Source: Bradyrhizobium iriomotense
GTDB lineage: Bacteria; Pseudomonadota; Alphaproteobacteria; Rhizobiales; Xanthobacteraceae
Length of the DNA: 64,000 bases
Direction of reading: 5' to 3'
Assembly (NCBI RefSeq): GCF_018130765.1
Contig: NZ_JAFCJZ010000033.1
Coordinates: 1 to 64,000, forward strand
Shown here piece after piece: positions 1 through 8,592 of the stretch (positions within the stretch are counted from its first letter, which is position 1; every line of letters begins with the position of its first letter). A program made the position numbers and the translations under genes. The notes beneath the pieces are model-generated. The model was given only the letters and a program-made list of their open reading frames with translations, was not told where the DNA came from and did no database searches.

Positions 1-1581
1 TCGTCCGTGAACGTCACGTTACCGTCGCTGTCGACCTGCAGCGTAAACACCAGCAGGTCGCTCGTCGCGGTGTGACCTTCCACCGTCGTGCCATTCATCA
101 CCAGCACGACATCTTCATTGGTCTGCGCATCCACCAGGCCCGTCGGCTTGGAGGTATCGATCGACAGCGCGTAGCTGATCGGATGCTGCGGATCCGGCAC
201 GCCGTCCGCACCGGAGGCCGCCGCGAACACGCTGCTGAACGAGGCGCTCGCGGTGTTGTTGCCATTGTGGATCGTGCCGTCGATACCGTTGGTCAGAGCC
301 GTCAGGTTGCTCTCGTCGACGGACAGCGACGGCGTCTCGCCGCCCGCCGAGATGGTCGGGCCGTCGTCCAGGAACCTCACCTGCTTGCCGAGGTCGATGC
401 TCGAATCCGCCGAGTCGCCGTCATTGTCGGTGATCGTCGCCGTCAGCGTGACCACGCCGTTGGCAAGGCTGATGCCTTCATTGGTGTCCGGATCGGTGCC
501 GTCGGCTTCCTTCACCGCGCGATCGTCCGTGAACGTCACGTTACCGTCGCTGTCGACCTGCAGCGTAAACACCAGCAGGTCGCTCGTCGCGGTGTGACCT
601 TCCACCATCGTGCCATTCATCACCAGCACGACATCTTCATTGGTCTGCGCGTCCACCAGGCCTGTCGGCTTGGAGGTATCGATCGACAGCGCATAGCTGA
701 CCGGATGCTCGGAATCGGGCACACCGTCCGCACCGGAAGCCGCCGCGAACACGCTGCTGAACGACGCGCTCGCGGTGTTGTTGCCATTGTGGATCGAGCC
801 GTCGATGCCGTTGGTCAGAGCCGTCAGGTTGCTCTCGTCGACCGACAGCGACGGAGTCTCGCCGCTCGCCGAGATGGTCGGACCGTCATCCAGGAACCTC
901 ACCTGCTTGCCGAGGTCGATGCTCGTGGCCGCCGAGTCGCCGTCATTGTCGGTGATCGTTGCCGTCAGCGTGACCACGCCGCTGGCCAGGTTGACGCCTT
1001 CATTGGTGTCCGGATTGGTGCCGTCGGCTTCCTTCACCGCACGGTCGTCCGTGAACGTCACCACGCCATTGTTGTCAACCGACAGCGTGAACACCAGCAG
1101 GTCGCTCGACGCCGTGTGGCCTTCCACCGTCGTGCCGTTCATCACCAGCACGACATCTTCATTGGTCTGCGCGTCCACCAGACCCGTCGGTTTGGAGGTA
1201 TCGATCGACAAAACGTAGCTGATCGGATGCTGCGGATCCGCCACACCGTCCGCGCCGGTCTCCGCCGCGAAAATGGCGCCGAACGACGCGCTTGCCGTGT
1301 TGTTGCCATTGTGGATCGAGCCGTCGATGCCGTTGGTCGCAGCCGTCAGGTTGCTCTCGTCGACGATCAAATTCGGAAGCGTTCGCTCCTCACCATCCAC
1401 GACGACGTGAATCGACGGACCGTCGTCATAGAACGTCACTTGCGGGCCGAGATCGATGCCAGCGGTCGCCGTGTCACCGTCATTGTCGGTGATCGTCGCC
1501 GTCAGCGTCACCGCACCGCTGGCTATGCTAATGCCCTCGTTGAGATCCGGGCTGGTGCCGTCGGCCTCCTTCACCGCACGG
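1..1581 (-). repeat. Tandem coding repeat, ~522-537 bp units, nearly identical DNA
   Basis: The same phrase (TCGTCCGTGAACGTCAC or close variants) recurs at 1, 523, 1045 and about 1582. The spacings are 522, 522 and 537 bp, which is 174, 174 and 179 codons. Units 1-522 and 523-1044 differ at only scattered positions over the stretch compared, while older units towards 2100 are more diverged. All units keep the minus-strand frame and encode the Ig-like modules of the giant adhesin. Confidence 0.9.
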
Positions 1582-3032
1582 TTATCCGTGAACGTCACCT
1601 CGCCATTGCTGTCGACCGACAGCGTGAACACCAGCAGGTCGCTTGCCGCGGTGTGGCCTTCCACCGTCGTGCCGTTCATCACCAGCACGACAGCTTCGCC
1701 GGTCTGCGCGTCCACCAGGCCCGTCGGCTTGGAGGCATCGATCGACAGTGCGTAGCTGATCGGATGCTCGGAATCGGGCACGCCGTCCGCACCCGAGATC
1801 GCCTGGAAAATACCGCCGAACCACGCGGTCATCACGTTGATACCATCGTGGATCGAACCGTCGATGCCGTTGGTCGCAGCCGTCAGGTTGCTCTCGTCGA
1901 CGAACAGATTCGGAACCGATTGCTCCTCACCGTCCAGGACGACGTGAATCGACGGACCATCGTCCTGCAATGTCAGATGCGGGCCGACGTCAACGCTCGC
2001 GCTCGTGCTCTGGTTGCTGTTGTCGGTCACGGTGACCGTGAGCGAGACGAGACCGGTAGGCACATGCGTGCCCTCGCTGATGTCGCCATCCTCGCCCGTG
2101 CCTTCATGCACCGAGCGCAGATCCGTCAGCGTCACCTTGCCGCTGGCATCGACGGACAGCGTGAAATCCTGCGGGCCACTGGCCGCTGCAGCCGCATCCT
2201 TGCCCTCGCGGCCGACCACGACGCCGTTCTCCAGGAACAGGAACACGTGATTTCCGGTCTGCGAATCGATCAGTCCGGTGTCCACGCCCGGCGCACTGAT
2301 CGACAGCGCAAAGGTCAGCGACTGCTGGCCGCCCGGCACATTGAGCGTGACGGGCAAAACGCCAAACGCGACCGTGCTCGCCTGAAAAGGCGTGGAGCCG
2401 TCGATACCGTTCGTCGCCGATGTCAGGAAGCTCTCGTCCACAACCAGCTCGGGCAACGTGCCCAGCGAAATCGTCGGAGCCGGCGGGATCGGCGTCTGCG
2501 GGATAAAACCGGTCGGGAAGTCGGGCTGAAACGGCCCAAGATCCTCGCCGCCAGGCAAAATATTGGTCGGCACCGGCGGCAGCGGATCGACAATGGGCGC
2601 GGTGAAGTTCGCGCCGCTCGCCTGCGCATTGTTCTGACCGAGCGAATCGCCGGCCGCGGGGAGAACGGCGGAAGCAGCGGAAGGATCATTGATGATCGGG
2701 AAGGCGCCGGCGAACTCCGCGACGGTCAGATCGCGACCCGGCGCAACCTGGATGGTGAGATTGCCGAGTTGATCGTGGCGGGAGTCGAAGAACGGCTCGA
2801 CCGTCACCGTGGAGTGATTGTCGAAAAGAATGATCAGCTTTTCGCCGATATGAACGAGCGTAATCTTCTCGTTCGCAATAGCCGAAAAGTCGACTTGAAC
2901 CTTCTGGTCATAACCGAGGTTCAAAACGACCGCCTGATCGGCGAATGGCTTGGTCAGCTTGAAGATGCGTGGCGGCGAGGCGTTGTTCGAATTTCCAGCA
3001 GTAGCCTGGGCAACCCGAAATTGCTCATTCAT
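1..3032 (-). CDS. Giant repeat adhesin, type-1-secretion class (5' part only)
   Basis: The frame is open from an ATG at 3032 to the left edge, giving 1010 codons of a longer protein. The start MNEQFRVAQAT has a GGAGAGA ribosome site just upstream. Residues 1-120 form a compact beta-rich module (LNLGYDQKVQVDF), followed by a Pro-rich linker at about 140-190. From about residue 190 there are tandem modules of 174-179 residues carrying VDESNLTAATNGIDGS, DSQTG/DAQTG, LVFTLSVDSNGEVTFTD and VTLTATITDNDGDTAT. These match the T1SS-143/DUF5801-type Ig-like repeats of huge RTX-class adhesins, as I recall those families. There is no cleavable signal peptide, as expected for one-step export with a C-terminal signal that lies outside the window. 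The likely role is surface attachment or biofilm formation. The family call is firm; the export route is inferred from the family. Confidence 0.85.
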   Translation of the reverse strand, partial: MNEQFRVAQATAGNSNNASPPRIFKLTKPFADQAVVLNLGYDQKVQVDFSAIANEKITLVHIGEKLIILFDNHSTVTVEPFFDSRHDQLGNLTIQVAPGRDLTVAEFAGAFPIINDPSAASAVLPAAGDSLGQNNAQASGANFTAPIVDPLPPVPTNILPGGEDLGPFQPDFPTGFIPQTPIPPAPTISLGTLPELVVDESFLTSATNGIDGSTPFQASTVAFGVLPVTLNVPGGQQSLTFALSISAPGVDTGLIDSQTGNHVFLFLENGVVVGREGKDAAAAASGPQDFTLSVDASGKVTLTDLRSVHEGTGEDGDISEGTHVPTGLVSLTVTVTDNSNQSTSASVDVGPHLTLQDDGPSIHVVLDGEEQSVPNLFVDESNLTAATNGIDGSIHDGINVMTAWFGGIFQAISGADGVPDSEHPISYALSIDASKPTGLVDAQTGEAVVLVMNGTTVEGHTAASDLLVFTLSVDSNGEVTFTDNRAVKEADGTSPDLNEGISIASGAVTLTATITDNDGDTATAGIDLGPQVTFYDDGPSIHVVVDGEERTLPNLIVDESNLTAATNGIDGSIHNGNNTASASFGAIFAAETGADGVADPQHPISYVLSIDTSKPTGLVDAQTNEDVVLVMNGTTVEGHTASSDLLVFTLSVDNNGVVTFTDDRAVKEADGTNPDTNEGVNLASGVVTLTATITDNDGDSAATSIDLGKQVRFLDDGPTISASGETPSLSVDESNLTALTNGIDGSIHNGNNTASASFSSVFAAASGADGVPDSEHPVSYALSIDTSKPTGLVDAQTNEDVVLVMNGTMVEGHTATSDLLVFTLQVDSDGNVTFTDDRAVKEADGTDPDTNEGISLANGVVTLTATITDNDGDSADSSIDLGKQVRFLDDGPTISAGGETPSLSVDESNLTALTNGIDGTIHNGNNTASASFSSVFAAASGADGVPDPQHPISYALSIDTSKPTGLVDAQTNEDVVLVMNGTTVEGHTATSDLLVFTLQVDSDGNVTFTD

Positions 3033-3097
3033 GAAATCTCTCCGCCAAAAGGACGTGAAGTGAAAAATTGCAGGCAAATTTACGTCGAAGTGTATCT

Positions 3098-3112
3098 TTA
3101 AGCTATTGTTAA
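3098..3112 (-). promoter_or_regulatory. Exact CtrA-type box upstream of giant adhesin gene
   Basis: On the minus strand the sequence is TTAACAATAGCTTAA, an exact TTAA-N7-TTAA, 66 bp before the ATG at 3032. This is the core of the alphaproteobacterial CtrA response-regulator site. TTAA pairs are rare in this GC-rich sequence. Binding is inferred from the motif only. Confidence 0.55.
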
Positions 3113-3270
3113 CCCCAGCGAGGGTCAAGAAAACTATTTGGTTAATCAATACTTTCGATCAGGATGTGGTAAAGGGGATTGCGCGGCCGCGATATGTCGC
3201 AAAACGGGCCGGATGCCCGCAATTTTACGCATGTCGCTCCAAGCCTGAGGGGCGGCAGCGGGAGCAAAGG

Positions 3271-3699
3271 ATGAGTAAATTACTGGTAACGGCCGTGCTG
3301 GCCGGATCTTTCGGATTGCATGCCGCCGCCGCTCAAAACCAGCCGGCGCCTGAGGCCCAGATGGTCGAACGCACGGTCAAGGCCCAGCCGAACAAGGACA
3401 CTCAAATCGGGCTTTACATTAACGTCAGGCCCGATTGCACCTCCGGCCCGCTGCCAACCATCCGATTGGCAACCTCCCCGACCTCGGGAAAAGTCGTCGT
3501 AAAGCCAGGCAAGGTGAAGGCGACCAACTACAAGGCCTGCCTGGCGCTGGAAGTGCCGGCTTACGTGGCCTTCTACAAATCGCCTCCAGATTTCGTCGGC
3601 GACGATACGCTGACCATCGAGGTCAAGTATCCCGGCGGACGCACCGAGATTCAAAAGATTACGGTCAACGTCGCCGGGCCCGGCGGCCAGAAGATCTAG
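3271..3699 (+). CDS. Small secreted protein, unknown function
   Basis: 142 residues. The frame stays open upstream to 3106, but I chose ATG 3271 because GGAGCAAAGG precedes it and it begins a clear signal peptide (MSKLLVTAVLAGSFGLHAAAA, cleavage near AAA-QN). The mature part is beta-rich (about residues 25-135), with two Cys (RPDCTSG and NYKACLALE) that could form a disulphide. It ends in a Gly-Pro tail. The strand rhythm (DDTLTIEVKY, IQKITVNVAG) suggests an Ig-like or cadherin-like fold, but I recognise no family. It is transcribed divergently from the giant adhesin gene, so the two may share the 3033-3270 promoter region. Confidence 0.75.
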   Translation: MSKLLVTAVLAGSFGLHAAAAQNQPAPEAQMVERTVKAQPNKDTQIGLYINVRPDCTSGPLPTIRLATSPTSGKVVVKPGKVKATNYKACLALEVPAYVAFYKSPPDFVGDDTLTIEVKYPGGRTEIQKITVNVAGPGGQKI

Positions 3700-3761
3700 G
3701 GCTGAATATCATTGCGGGCTCGGCGCCAACGTTGCGCAGCCATCGTCGACCGGGCTTGAAT

Positions 3762-4148
3762 TCAGTCCACCCGCGTAACCTCACATTGGCTGCGTGAGTT
3801 CGGTCCGACCACGCCGATATTGACGTTCTTGAACTGGTAGCTCTCATGCGCGGGAACAGGCTGGTTGGCCCACACCAGAACTTTCGTGGCGCGCTCCCGA
3901 TCGTCATCCACCCAGCAAGTCAGCTCGACGCTGTCGATCTTCTTGTCGGTGCCGTTGGAAAGCACAAAGTTGGCGATTGCGTAATTGTCGGCCCGCCGCG
4001 TCGTCTGGAATGAGTCGATCCTGATCAGCTCGCCCAGGCCGGAGGGTGCAGCGGGTGGTCGCGTGTCTTGCGCCGCCGCCGCGTCAATCAGGGCGCACAG
4101 CCCCACACAGCAGACGATCCCGGTCAACGTCCTCATTGCACGCCTCAT
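3762..4148 (-). CDS. Periplasmic protein, unknown function
   Basis: 128 residues from ATG 4148; an in-frame ATG four codons on (4136) with AGGCG before it is an alternative start. The N-terminus is a signal peptide (TLTGIVCCVGLCALIDAAAA, cleavage near AAA-QD). The mature domain (35-128) is beta-rich, with two Cys (VELTCWVDDD and RSQCEVTRVD) that could pair. The pattern FVLSNGTDKKIDSVELTC resembles small Ig-like periplasmic domains, but I do not recognise the family. It converges with the plus-strand gene ending at 3699. Confidence 0.75.
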   Translation of the reverse strand: MRRAMRTLTGIVCCVGLCALIDAAAAQDTRPPAAPSGLGELIRIDSFQTTRRADNYAIANFVLSNGTDKKIDSVELTCWVDDDRERATKVLVWANQPVPAHESYQFKNVNIGVVGPNSRSQCEVTRVD

Positions 4149-4248
4149 CCCCGAACGCGGCGATATTTCCGCGTCTGCGGGGTTGGCGCAAGGGCCTGCC
4201 GCTATTGCGGCGCAGAAACCCCGGCGGCTGTCCTACGACGATGCAGCG

Positions 4249-4758
4249 TCAGTGAGACAGCGTCTTCGCGCCCGAATTCTGCTCCGGGCCGGCACTGCAA
4301 TCGCCGATCCGATGTGCCACGACCAGCTCAACTCGCGGCATCTGTCCCTCACTCAGCTCGTTCTGCTCAGTGTAGGACTCCTCGCTATGAACCGTGATCA
4401 CCGTGCTGACGGGGCCCATGAAATCGCAGCGGTTCGCGAAAGTGTATTGATTGTTCTTCTTTTCGGGTCTCGCCGAGACACAGCTGCCGACCGAGGGAGA
4501 CGAGAACGTCGCCTTCATCGACACGGTCGGATCGACACAGGCCGTCAGCTCCCGCTCGAGCAAACGGTGCTTCGGCTTGCGATGAGCGACCATATCGAGC
4601 GTACGAACGAAGTGCCAAAGACCTTTGCGGAAGGTCGGCCCCTGGAATTCATCCGCCTTGGCTACAGTTGTGGTTGAGGCGATCAGAAGCGCCAGAGTGG
4701 CACAACGGACGAAAGAGGTCGCAAGGATTGAACGCCGGCCTGTGGTCATTGTCTCCAT
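4249..4758 (-). CDS. DUF3617-like periplasmic protein
   Basis: 169 residues from ATG 4758. The frame extends to a TTG at 4779, and a further ATG at 4749 preceded by GGAG is an equally good start. The signal peptide ends near TTTVAKA-DE. The mature part has the DUF3617 layout: FRKGLWHFVRTLDM near the N-terminus, then CVDPTVSMKATF, then SCVSARPEKKNNQYTFANRC and a late cysteine (GDCSAGPEQN). In this family the conserved Cys residues are thought to form disulphides; no function is established that I know of. The family assignment is by motif pattern. Confidence 0.75.
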   Translation of the reverse strand: METMTTGRRSILATSFVRCATLALLIASTTTVAKADEFQGPTFRKGLWHFVRTLDMVAHRKPKHRLLERELTACVDPTVSMKATFSSPSVGSCVSARPEKKNNQYTFANRCDFMGPVSTVITVHSEESYTEQNELSEGQMPRVELVVAHRIGDCSAGPEQNSGAKTLSH

Positions 4759-5368
4759 ACCTGCTCGCTTGCGCCCCAAGGATTAGCCGCACGGTCGAAA
4801 CACACTGCCTCAGGTTCGGGCACCGTCGTAAAGCAAACATTAACATTGCGAGAGACCCGTTAAATTACGGAAATCCCGCCTGCCCGACCTGCTGTTTCGA
4901 ATCGCGCGTGACCACTCCTGCTTCCCACGCGACTTCTTGTCACGGCCTCGGACGGCCGGTCAACCACGCACCATTACGGAAGATCAATGGCGCGCCTTAA
5001 AGGGCAGCCGAGCGCCATTAATTCTGGCGACCGCGGCATTTCGGTAACAGTGGGCCGGCCGGATCAGGGGGAAGAACTTTAACCGCCAAACAGACCGCTC
5101 GCGAGTACAACGGTATTCTCAAGACGCAACTCGCGGGGCTAAATCGAATTTATCCTGGCGCTCACAAATCCGCCGCGCCAGAACACGTTCCGCGGGAACG
5201 GCAAAGGCTTTCTGAAAAGCTGAAAATGGCCCATCCTCAGCCCCCGCGCGAAGCGCCGGGATGACGCCCGGCGAAGGGTTCTCGCGCTTCAAAACAAGCC
5301 CGCGCTGATTGACCTTTGATGCCATTTTTGCTCTTTTAGTCGAATATTTCTCGCTTTTGGGGGCTGCG
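4759..5368. other. Intergenic region without a confident gene
   Basis: About 610 bases between divergent genes. A plus-strand frame from 5082 to the TGA at 5262-5264 (61 codons, TAKQTAREYNGILKTQLAGL...) reads plausibly, but has no ATG, GTG or TTG with a ribosome site and may be a gene remnant. No RNA gene or mobile-element end was seen. Confidence 0.4.
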
Positions 5369-5737
5369 ATGCAGAGCAGATTCAACGGATTTCTTTGGGG
5401 CGCGGCCTTTTTGAGTCTGGCCATCGGTGCGAGCCAAGCCAGCGCAGCCGATCTGGGCCTGATGGCCTCACCTGCAGCGGTCGGAAGCTGCAGCGAACTG
5501 GTATTCGTCTGCGAGAATGGCAAGCAATATCCGCTCTGCCCGATCGCGGTCTCGGTTGCCGGTGAGGTTGTGACAGCATCCCTGCACACCGGGCGAGGCG
5601 GTGCGCATGTCCGGCTGGTTCCAATGGGCGTCGGCTACCGCTACGCCGGACGGGGCATCTGGCTCGACGGCTTCCGCGAAAATGCCCTGCTAAACTTCGG
5701 CAAACACAGCCAAATCGCCTGCACCCTCGCCCACTAG
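5369..5737 (+). CDS. Small secreted protein, unknown function
   Basis: 122 residues from ATG 5369, preceded by GGGGGCTGCG. The upstream frame to 5309 is less likely because the signal peptide starts at the chosen Met (MQSRFNGFLWGAAFLSLAIG, cleavage near ASA-AD). The mature part has four Cys (GSCSEL, FVCENG, PLCPIA, IACTLA) and an aromatic/Gly stretch (GVGYRYAGRGIWLDGF), so probably a disulphide-stabilised periplasmic domain. No family recognised. The common repeat at 5746-5829 follows directly. Confidence 0.75.
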   Translation: MQSRFNGFLWGAAFLSLAIGASQASAADLGLMASPAAVGSCSELVFVCENGKQYPLCPIAVSVAGEVVTASLHTGRGGAHVRLVPMGVGYRYAGRGIWLDGFRENALLNFGKHSQIACTLAH

Positions 5738-5745
5738 GGCCTGAT

Positions 5746-5829
5746 CCGGAAAAGCGCGAAGCGGTTTTCCGGAAAGATCATGCGTAAACAACAACCTGAA
5801 GCGCGATGACGATTCAAATCTCATCGCGC
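5746..5829. repeat. Two-hairpin intergenic repeat, Bradyrhizobium type
   Basis: Two perfect inverted repeats lie in tandem. CCGGAAAA (5746-5753) pairs with TTTTCCGG (5765-5772), and GCGCGATGA (5801-5809) pairs with TCATCGCGC (5821-5829). The linker (ATCATGCGTAAACAACAACC) and overall layout match an intergenic sequence I recall as very common in Bradyrhizobium and Rhodopseudomonas genomes. It may also act as a transcription stop for the gene ending at 5737. Confidence 0.65.
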
Positions 5830-5860
5830 CTTGGGGCGAGGAGCGCCTGAGGCGAGTTGA

Positions 5861-6115
5861 TTAGCCCTTGGTGCGCAGCACGGCGCCTTGCGGCCTCGGG
5901 TGCATATAGGCCTTGGGCTGAACATAGACCGGGCAGTAATTATTCCATTGATACTGCTGCCAGTTCCACTTCCAGCAGCCAGCGTCAATCTGCGGCGCGG
6001 GGCCGAAATCCAGACGATACGGCTCGTCGCCGAAGGGATAGGGACCGCTGTAAGCGGCGCTTGAGGCGAACATAACTGTCAGGGAAATGGCAGTCGCGAC
6101 CAGCAATTTCGGCAT
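5861..6115 (-). CDS. Small secreted aromatic-rich protein
   Basis: 84 residues from ATG 6115, chosen over the ATG at 6133 because GAGGGCAAC precedes 6115 while 6133 has no ribosome site. Signal peptide MPKLLVATAISLTVMFASSA, cleavage near AYS-GP. The mature part is about 60 residues, rich in Trp, Tyr, Gln and Pro (GCWKWNWQQYQWNNYCPVYV) with two Cys. No family recognised; such short Trp/Tyr-rich secreted proteins are frequent in this bacterial group. Confidence 0.7.
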   Translation of the reverse strand: MPKLLVATAISLTVMFASSAAYSGPYPFGDEPYRLDFGPAPQIDAGCWKWNWQQYQWNNYCPVYVQPKAYMHPRPQGAVLRTKG

Positions 6116-6231
6116 GTTGCCCTCGATCTTCATGCGCTAATGCGCGACAGTGCCAAAGCAGGAGTTTCCAATCAAGGCCCTAGTAGGCGAATCGTCGAGC
6201 GCCGACCGATTGCTCGCTCGTTTCGCCCACC

Positions 6232-7404
6232 TTGGCGTCCTGCCTGATCATCGTGGTCGCCGTGCAAGCCAATCTCGCCATCCTTACTGCACTTGCGAGT
6301 CGTCCGAACGGACGGATTGCGTTTGCCGAGCTCGAACGGCAGTTGCAGGCGCATGACGAGAATGGTGAAATCGAAGACCGGATCGAGCAGCAGGTCTCCG
6401 CAGGAATCGAGCTGATTGAGGCCGGCCTTGCCGTCGTGAATGGCGACGGCCTGGAGATCACCGAGGCGGGCCGCTCGGTCATCGAGGCCCTCCCCGATCG
6501 CTCGTCGCCTCAGTCGAAGTCGCTTGGAAGCATTGATCATCTGATCGGCGCCGAAGTGCGCTCGAAGATGTTCAATCTTGATCTCCGCGGGAATACCGAG
6601 CCCCACTCCCCCCAAGGCTCGAACGCTCCCGGGACAGACGGTGCAACGAGACATGTGGCCAAGCCAGGCATCGCCGACCTGGATGTGAACGCTGCTGTTC
6701 CCGAGCCGGCAATCCCGCCAGCTGTAGCGGCTCCGCCACCGACGATGGCTCGCCGTCTCACGTCACGCGAACCAGATCCTGCGCCGGACAATGGCGACTG
6801 GCGAGCTCGCACGTTCCAGGCAATTGCCCGGCCGCTGCATCGCCTGGCTGCGCTGTGGCGTCGGCACCTCGAGGAGGATCTGCCGAAAGTGCGGACGGTC
6901 AACCGGGGAACCAGCGTCAATGGAATCGTTATCGCGCTCATCAGCCTGCTGGTCATCATCATCTGCGCCGGGGCCGTGATTGCCCTGCGACAGATCAGGT
7001 CGCTGCAGACGGAAATCTCCTCCCTGCAGCGAGAGCTGTCGCCGCTGAAGGAGCGGCTTTCGCGGTTTGACCAGGCAGAAAAAGCACGGCAGGCCGAGGA
7101 AAAGGCGCGCGAAGAACGCAGCAAACGGACGGCAGACAATCCGCCGCAGCAAGCGCCTCCTCTCGCACTGTCACGGGAGGAAATTCAACTCATTCGCGAC
7201 TATATCAAACCCGCCCCGGCCGTCGGCTCCTCCACTGCGCCGGCGGTTGGCGATCCGATTGGCGGAGCGACGATCCCCTTCCCTTCGCCGGTCACGGAAA
7301 AGGTGCCCAAATTGCTCGGCGCGAGATTCGCCATCCGCAACGGGGCCATCATCATCGTCAGAAGGGACAGCCGTCAGATCGACGCTGTCCTTGGGCCGAA
7401 CTGA
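6232..7404 (+). CDS. Winged-helix / transmembrane / coiled-coil protein
   Basis: 390 residues if TTG 6232 is used; GTG 6262 (MQANLAILTALASRPNGR) is the more natural start, though neither has a clear ribosome site. Residues ~15-85 look like a winged-helix domain (LAILTALASRPNGRIAFAEL ... GLEITEAGRSVIEAL). A Pro/Ala-rich linker (125-190) leads to one membrane segment at 229-251 (GIVIALISLLVIIICAGAVI). A coiled coil rich in Gln/Glu/Arg follows (255-300), then a C-terminal domain ending SRQIDAVLGPN. The topology suggests a cytoplasmic N-terminal domain tethered to the membrane with a periplasmic coiled coil. Function unknown. Confidence 0.75.
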   Translation: MASCLIIVVAVQANLAILTALASRPNGRIAFAELERQLQAHDENGEIEDRIEQQVSAGIELIEAGLAVVNGDGLEITEAGRSVIEALPDRSSPQSKSLGSIDHLIGAEVRSKMFNLDLRGNTEPHSPQGSNAPGTDGATRHVAKPGIADLDVNAAVPEPAIPPAVAAPPPTMARRLTSREPDPAPDNGDWRARTFQAIARPLHRLAALWRRHLEEDLPKVRTVNRGTSVNGIVIALISLLVIIICAGAVIALRQIRSLQTEISSLQRELSPLKERLSRFDQAEKARQAEEKAREERSKRTADNPPQQAPPLALSREEIQLIRDYIKPAPAVGSSTAPAVGDPIGGATIPFPSPVTEKVPKLLGARFAIRNGAIIIVRRDSRQIDAVLGPN

Positions 7405-7416
7405 CCATCCGATCCA

Positions 7417-7632
7417 TCAGAGCGCGAGCGAGTAAGGAAATTGTCTCGTCAAATCGAGATCGAGGTAACCGCTGCCGTCGATCCATTGATGTGGGCAATA
7501 AGCAAGCGTGGATAGATCGATACGCAGACCGTCTCGAAGAATTGCCTCGCGCGTACCTATTCTCCCGGTCGCTATCTCGCCTTCTTGTGGATCGAAGCGC
7601 AACGCATCAAACACAGCGGTATCGTTTGTCAC
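7417..7632 (-). CDS. Possible small protein, unknown
   Basis: 71 residues from GTG 7632, with AGGGG seven bases upstream; the frame is open to a TTG at 7671. It reads MTNDTAVFDALRFDPQEGEI and ends FPYSLAL. It has no signal peptide or membrane segment, and its codon use is weaker than that of its neighbours. It converges with the plus-strand gene ending at 7404. An opposing plus frame (7491-7724) is also open, so the strand is uncertain. Confidence 0.4.
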   Translation of the reverse strand: MTNDTAVFDALRFDPQEGEIATGRIGTREAILRDGLRIDLSTLAYCPHQWIDGSGYLDLDLTRQFPYSLAL

Positions 7633-7831
7633 CCGAAGCCCCTGCTGAAATGAACATCTCGAAAGCCACAAAGATTATCGATCCGATTAACCGAGGCAAG
7701 CCTTATCGTTTTTGCAGCCGCTAACTCGCCGCCAGGTGCGTCCCCTATTCGCTATCGCTGTCACTCGGGAGCAGATAGGCTCAGGTGCGTCTACTCCTGT
7801 TTCTGACACCCAATTTGAGAGGAGAAACACG

Positions 7832-8191
7832 ATGCGAGGCACTTCATACATCCTGGCGGCCGCCGCGCTCCTTGGGATCGGCACCCTCGTGACATCAGGA
7901 TCGGCCGTTGCTGGCGGAACGCGGATGGGAACGGGCGGCCTTCCCACCGTCGAAAATGCGTGGGGGTTTGGCTACGGTCAGGGCCCGTCCTTCTATGGAC
8001 AATATGCGCCCCTTGCCGAAGACAGCTACGTCTTCAGTTACGAGTATCCTGTTTTTGCCGGCCGCGACGTGCGAGCGATTGCCGTCGACCTCACCAATTC
8101 GCGCTTTCGACACCGGCCGGTCGCCGGACCTGGAATTATCTACTACCGCGGCCAGTATCCCCGGCCGTATCGCATGAACCAATATTGGTGA
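7832..8191 (+). CDS. Small secreted Gly/Tyr-rich protein
   Basis: 119 residues from ATG 7832, chosen for its strong AGGAGAAACACG ribosome site; the frame upstream to 7712 is non-coding. Signal peptide MRGTSYILAAAALLGIGTLV..., cleavage near AVA-GG. The mature part is rich in Gly, Tyr, Phe and Arg (ENAWGFGYGQGPSFYGQY, IIYYRGQYPRPYRMNQYW) and lacks Cys. No domain recognised. Confidence 0.75.
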   Translation: MRGTSYILAAAALLGIGTLVTSGSAVAGGTRMGTGGLPTVENAWGFGYGQGPSFYGQYAPLAEDSYVFSYEYPVFAGRDVRAIAVDLTNSRFRHRPVAGPGIIYYRGQYPRPYRMNQYW

Positions 8192-8247
8192 GCTGATCGA
8201 CCGAGCGGCCTGCGCGGTCGTAACGCCGCGCGGGCAGAGAAGGCATG

Positions 8248-8592
8248 TCACCCCTTGTCTGCTTGCGCGTCCCCGTCGGGAGCACCCGGGCTCTCTTTCG
8301 ATCCAAGCAGGCGCTTGCTGACCAATCCCTTGATCGCATCGTAAGCTTCGAGCAGAGGCGGCGTTAGCGAGAAGAACACGCCAAGCGCAATCGCGATGAC
8401 GACATGCCGCAGCGAAACGCTCTCGTCCTGAGTTTCGGTCGTGCCGGAATGCATCCCGGCCGCGACAGGCGTGGCGTCGCCCGACCTGCCGGCGACGTTC
8501 GCCCTCCGCGGCTTGCGCGGCGGGATCATCACGACAACGAAGAGAACGTTAATCAGCAACCAAATGCCGAGAATGATTAACAGCGTCCTCAT
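8248..8592 (-). CDS. Small membrane protein, two TM segments
   Basis: 114 residues from ATG 8592 (a TTG two codons earlier is in frame). The first hydrophobic helix is at residues 1-24 (MRTLLIILGIWLLINVLFVV), followed by PPRKPRR, which suggests a cytoplasmic basic stretch. A linker of about 40 residues leads to a second helix near 64-83 (RHVVIAIALGVFFSLTPPLL). The C-terminal tail is hydrophilic. Unknown function. Confidence 0.7.
   Translation of the reverse strand: MRTLLIILGIWLLINVLFVVVMIPPRKPRRANVAGRSGDATPVAAGMHSGTTETQDESVSLRHVVIAIALGVFFSLTPPLLEAYDAIKGLVSKRLLGSKESPGAPDGDAQADKG

Noticed and set aside
72..3101. 1009-codon open frame on the plus strand
   Set aside because: It lies opposite the repetitive minus-strand adhesin. 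Its translation is Arg/His/Val-rich with no domain, while the minus frame gives clear T1SS-type repeats and a proper start.
5082..5264. 61-codon plus frame TAKQTAREYNGILKTQ...
   Set aside because: Reads plausibly but has no start codon with a ribosome site and lies opposite another open frame; possibly a remnant.
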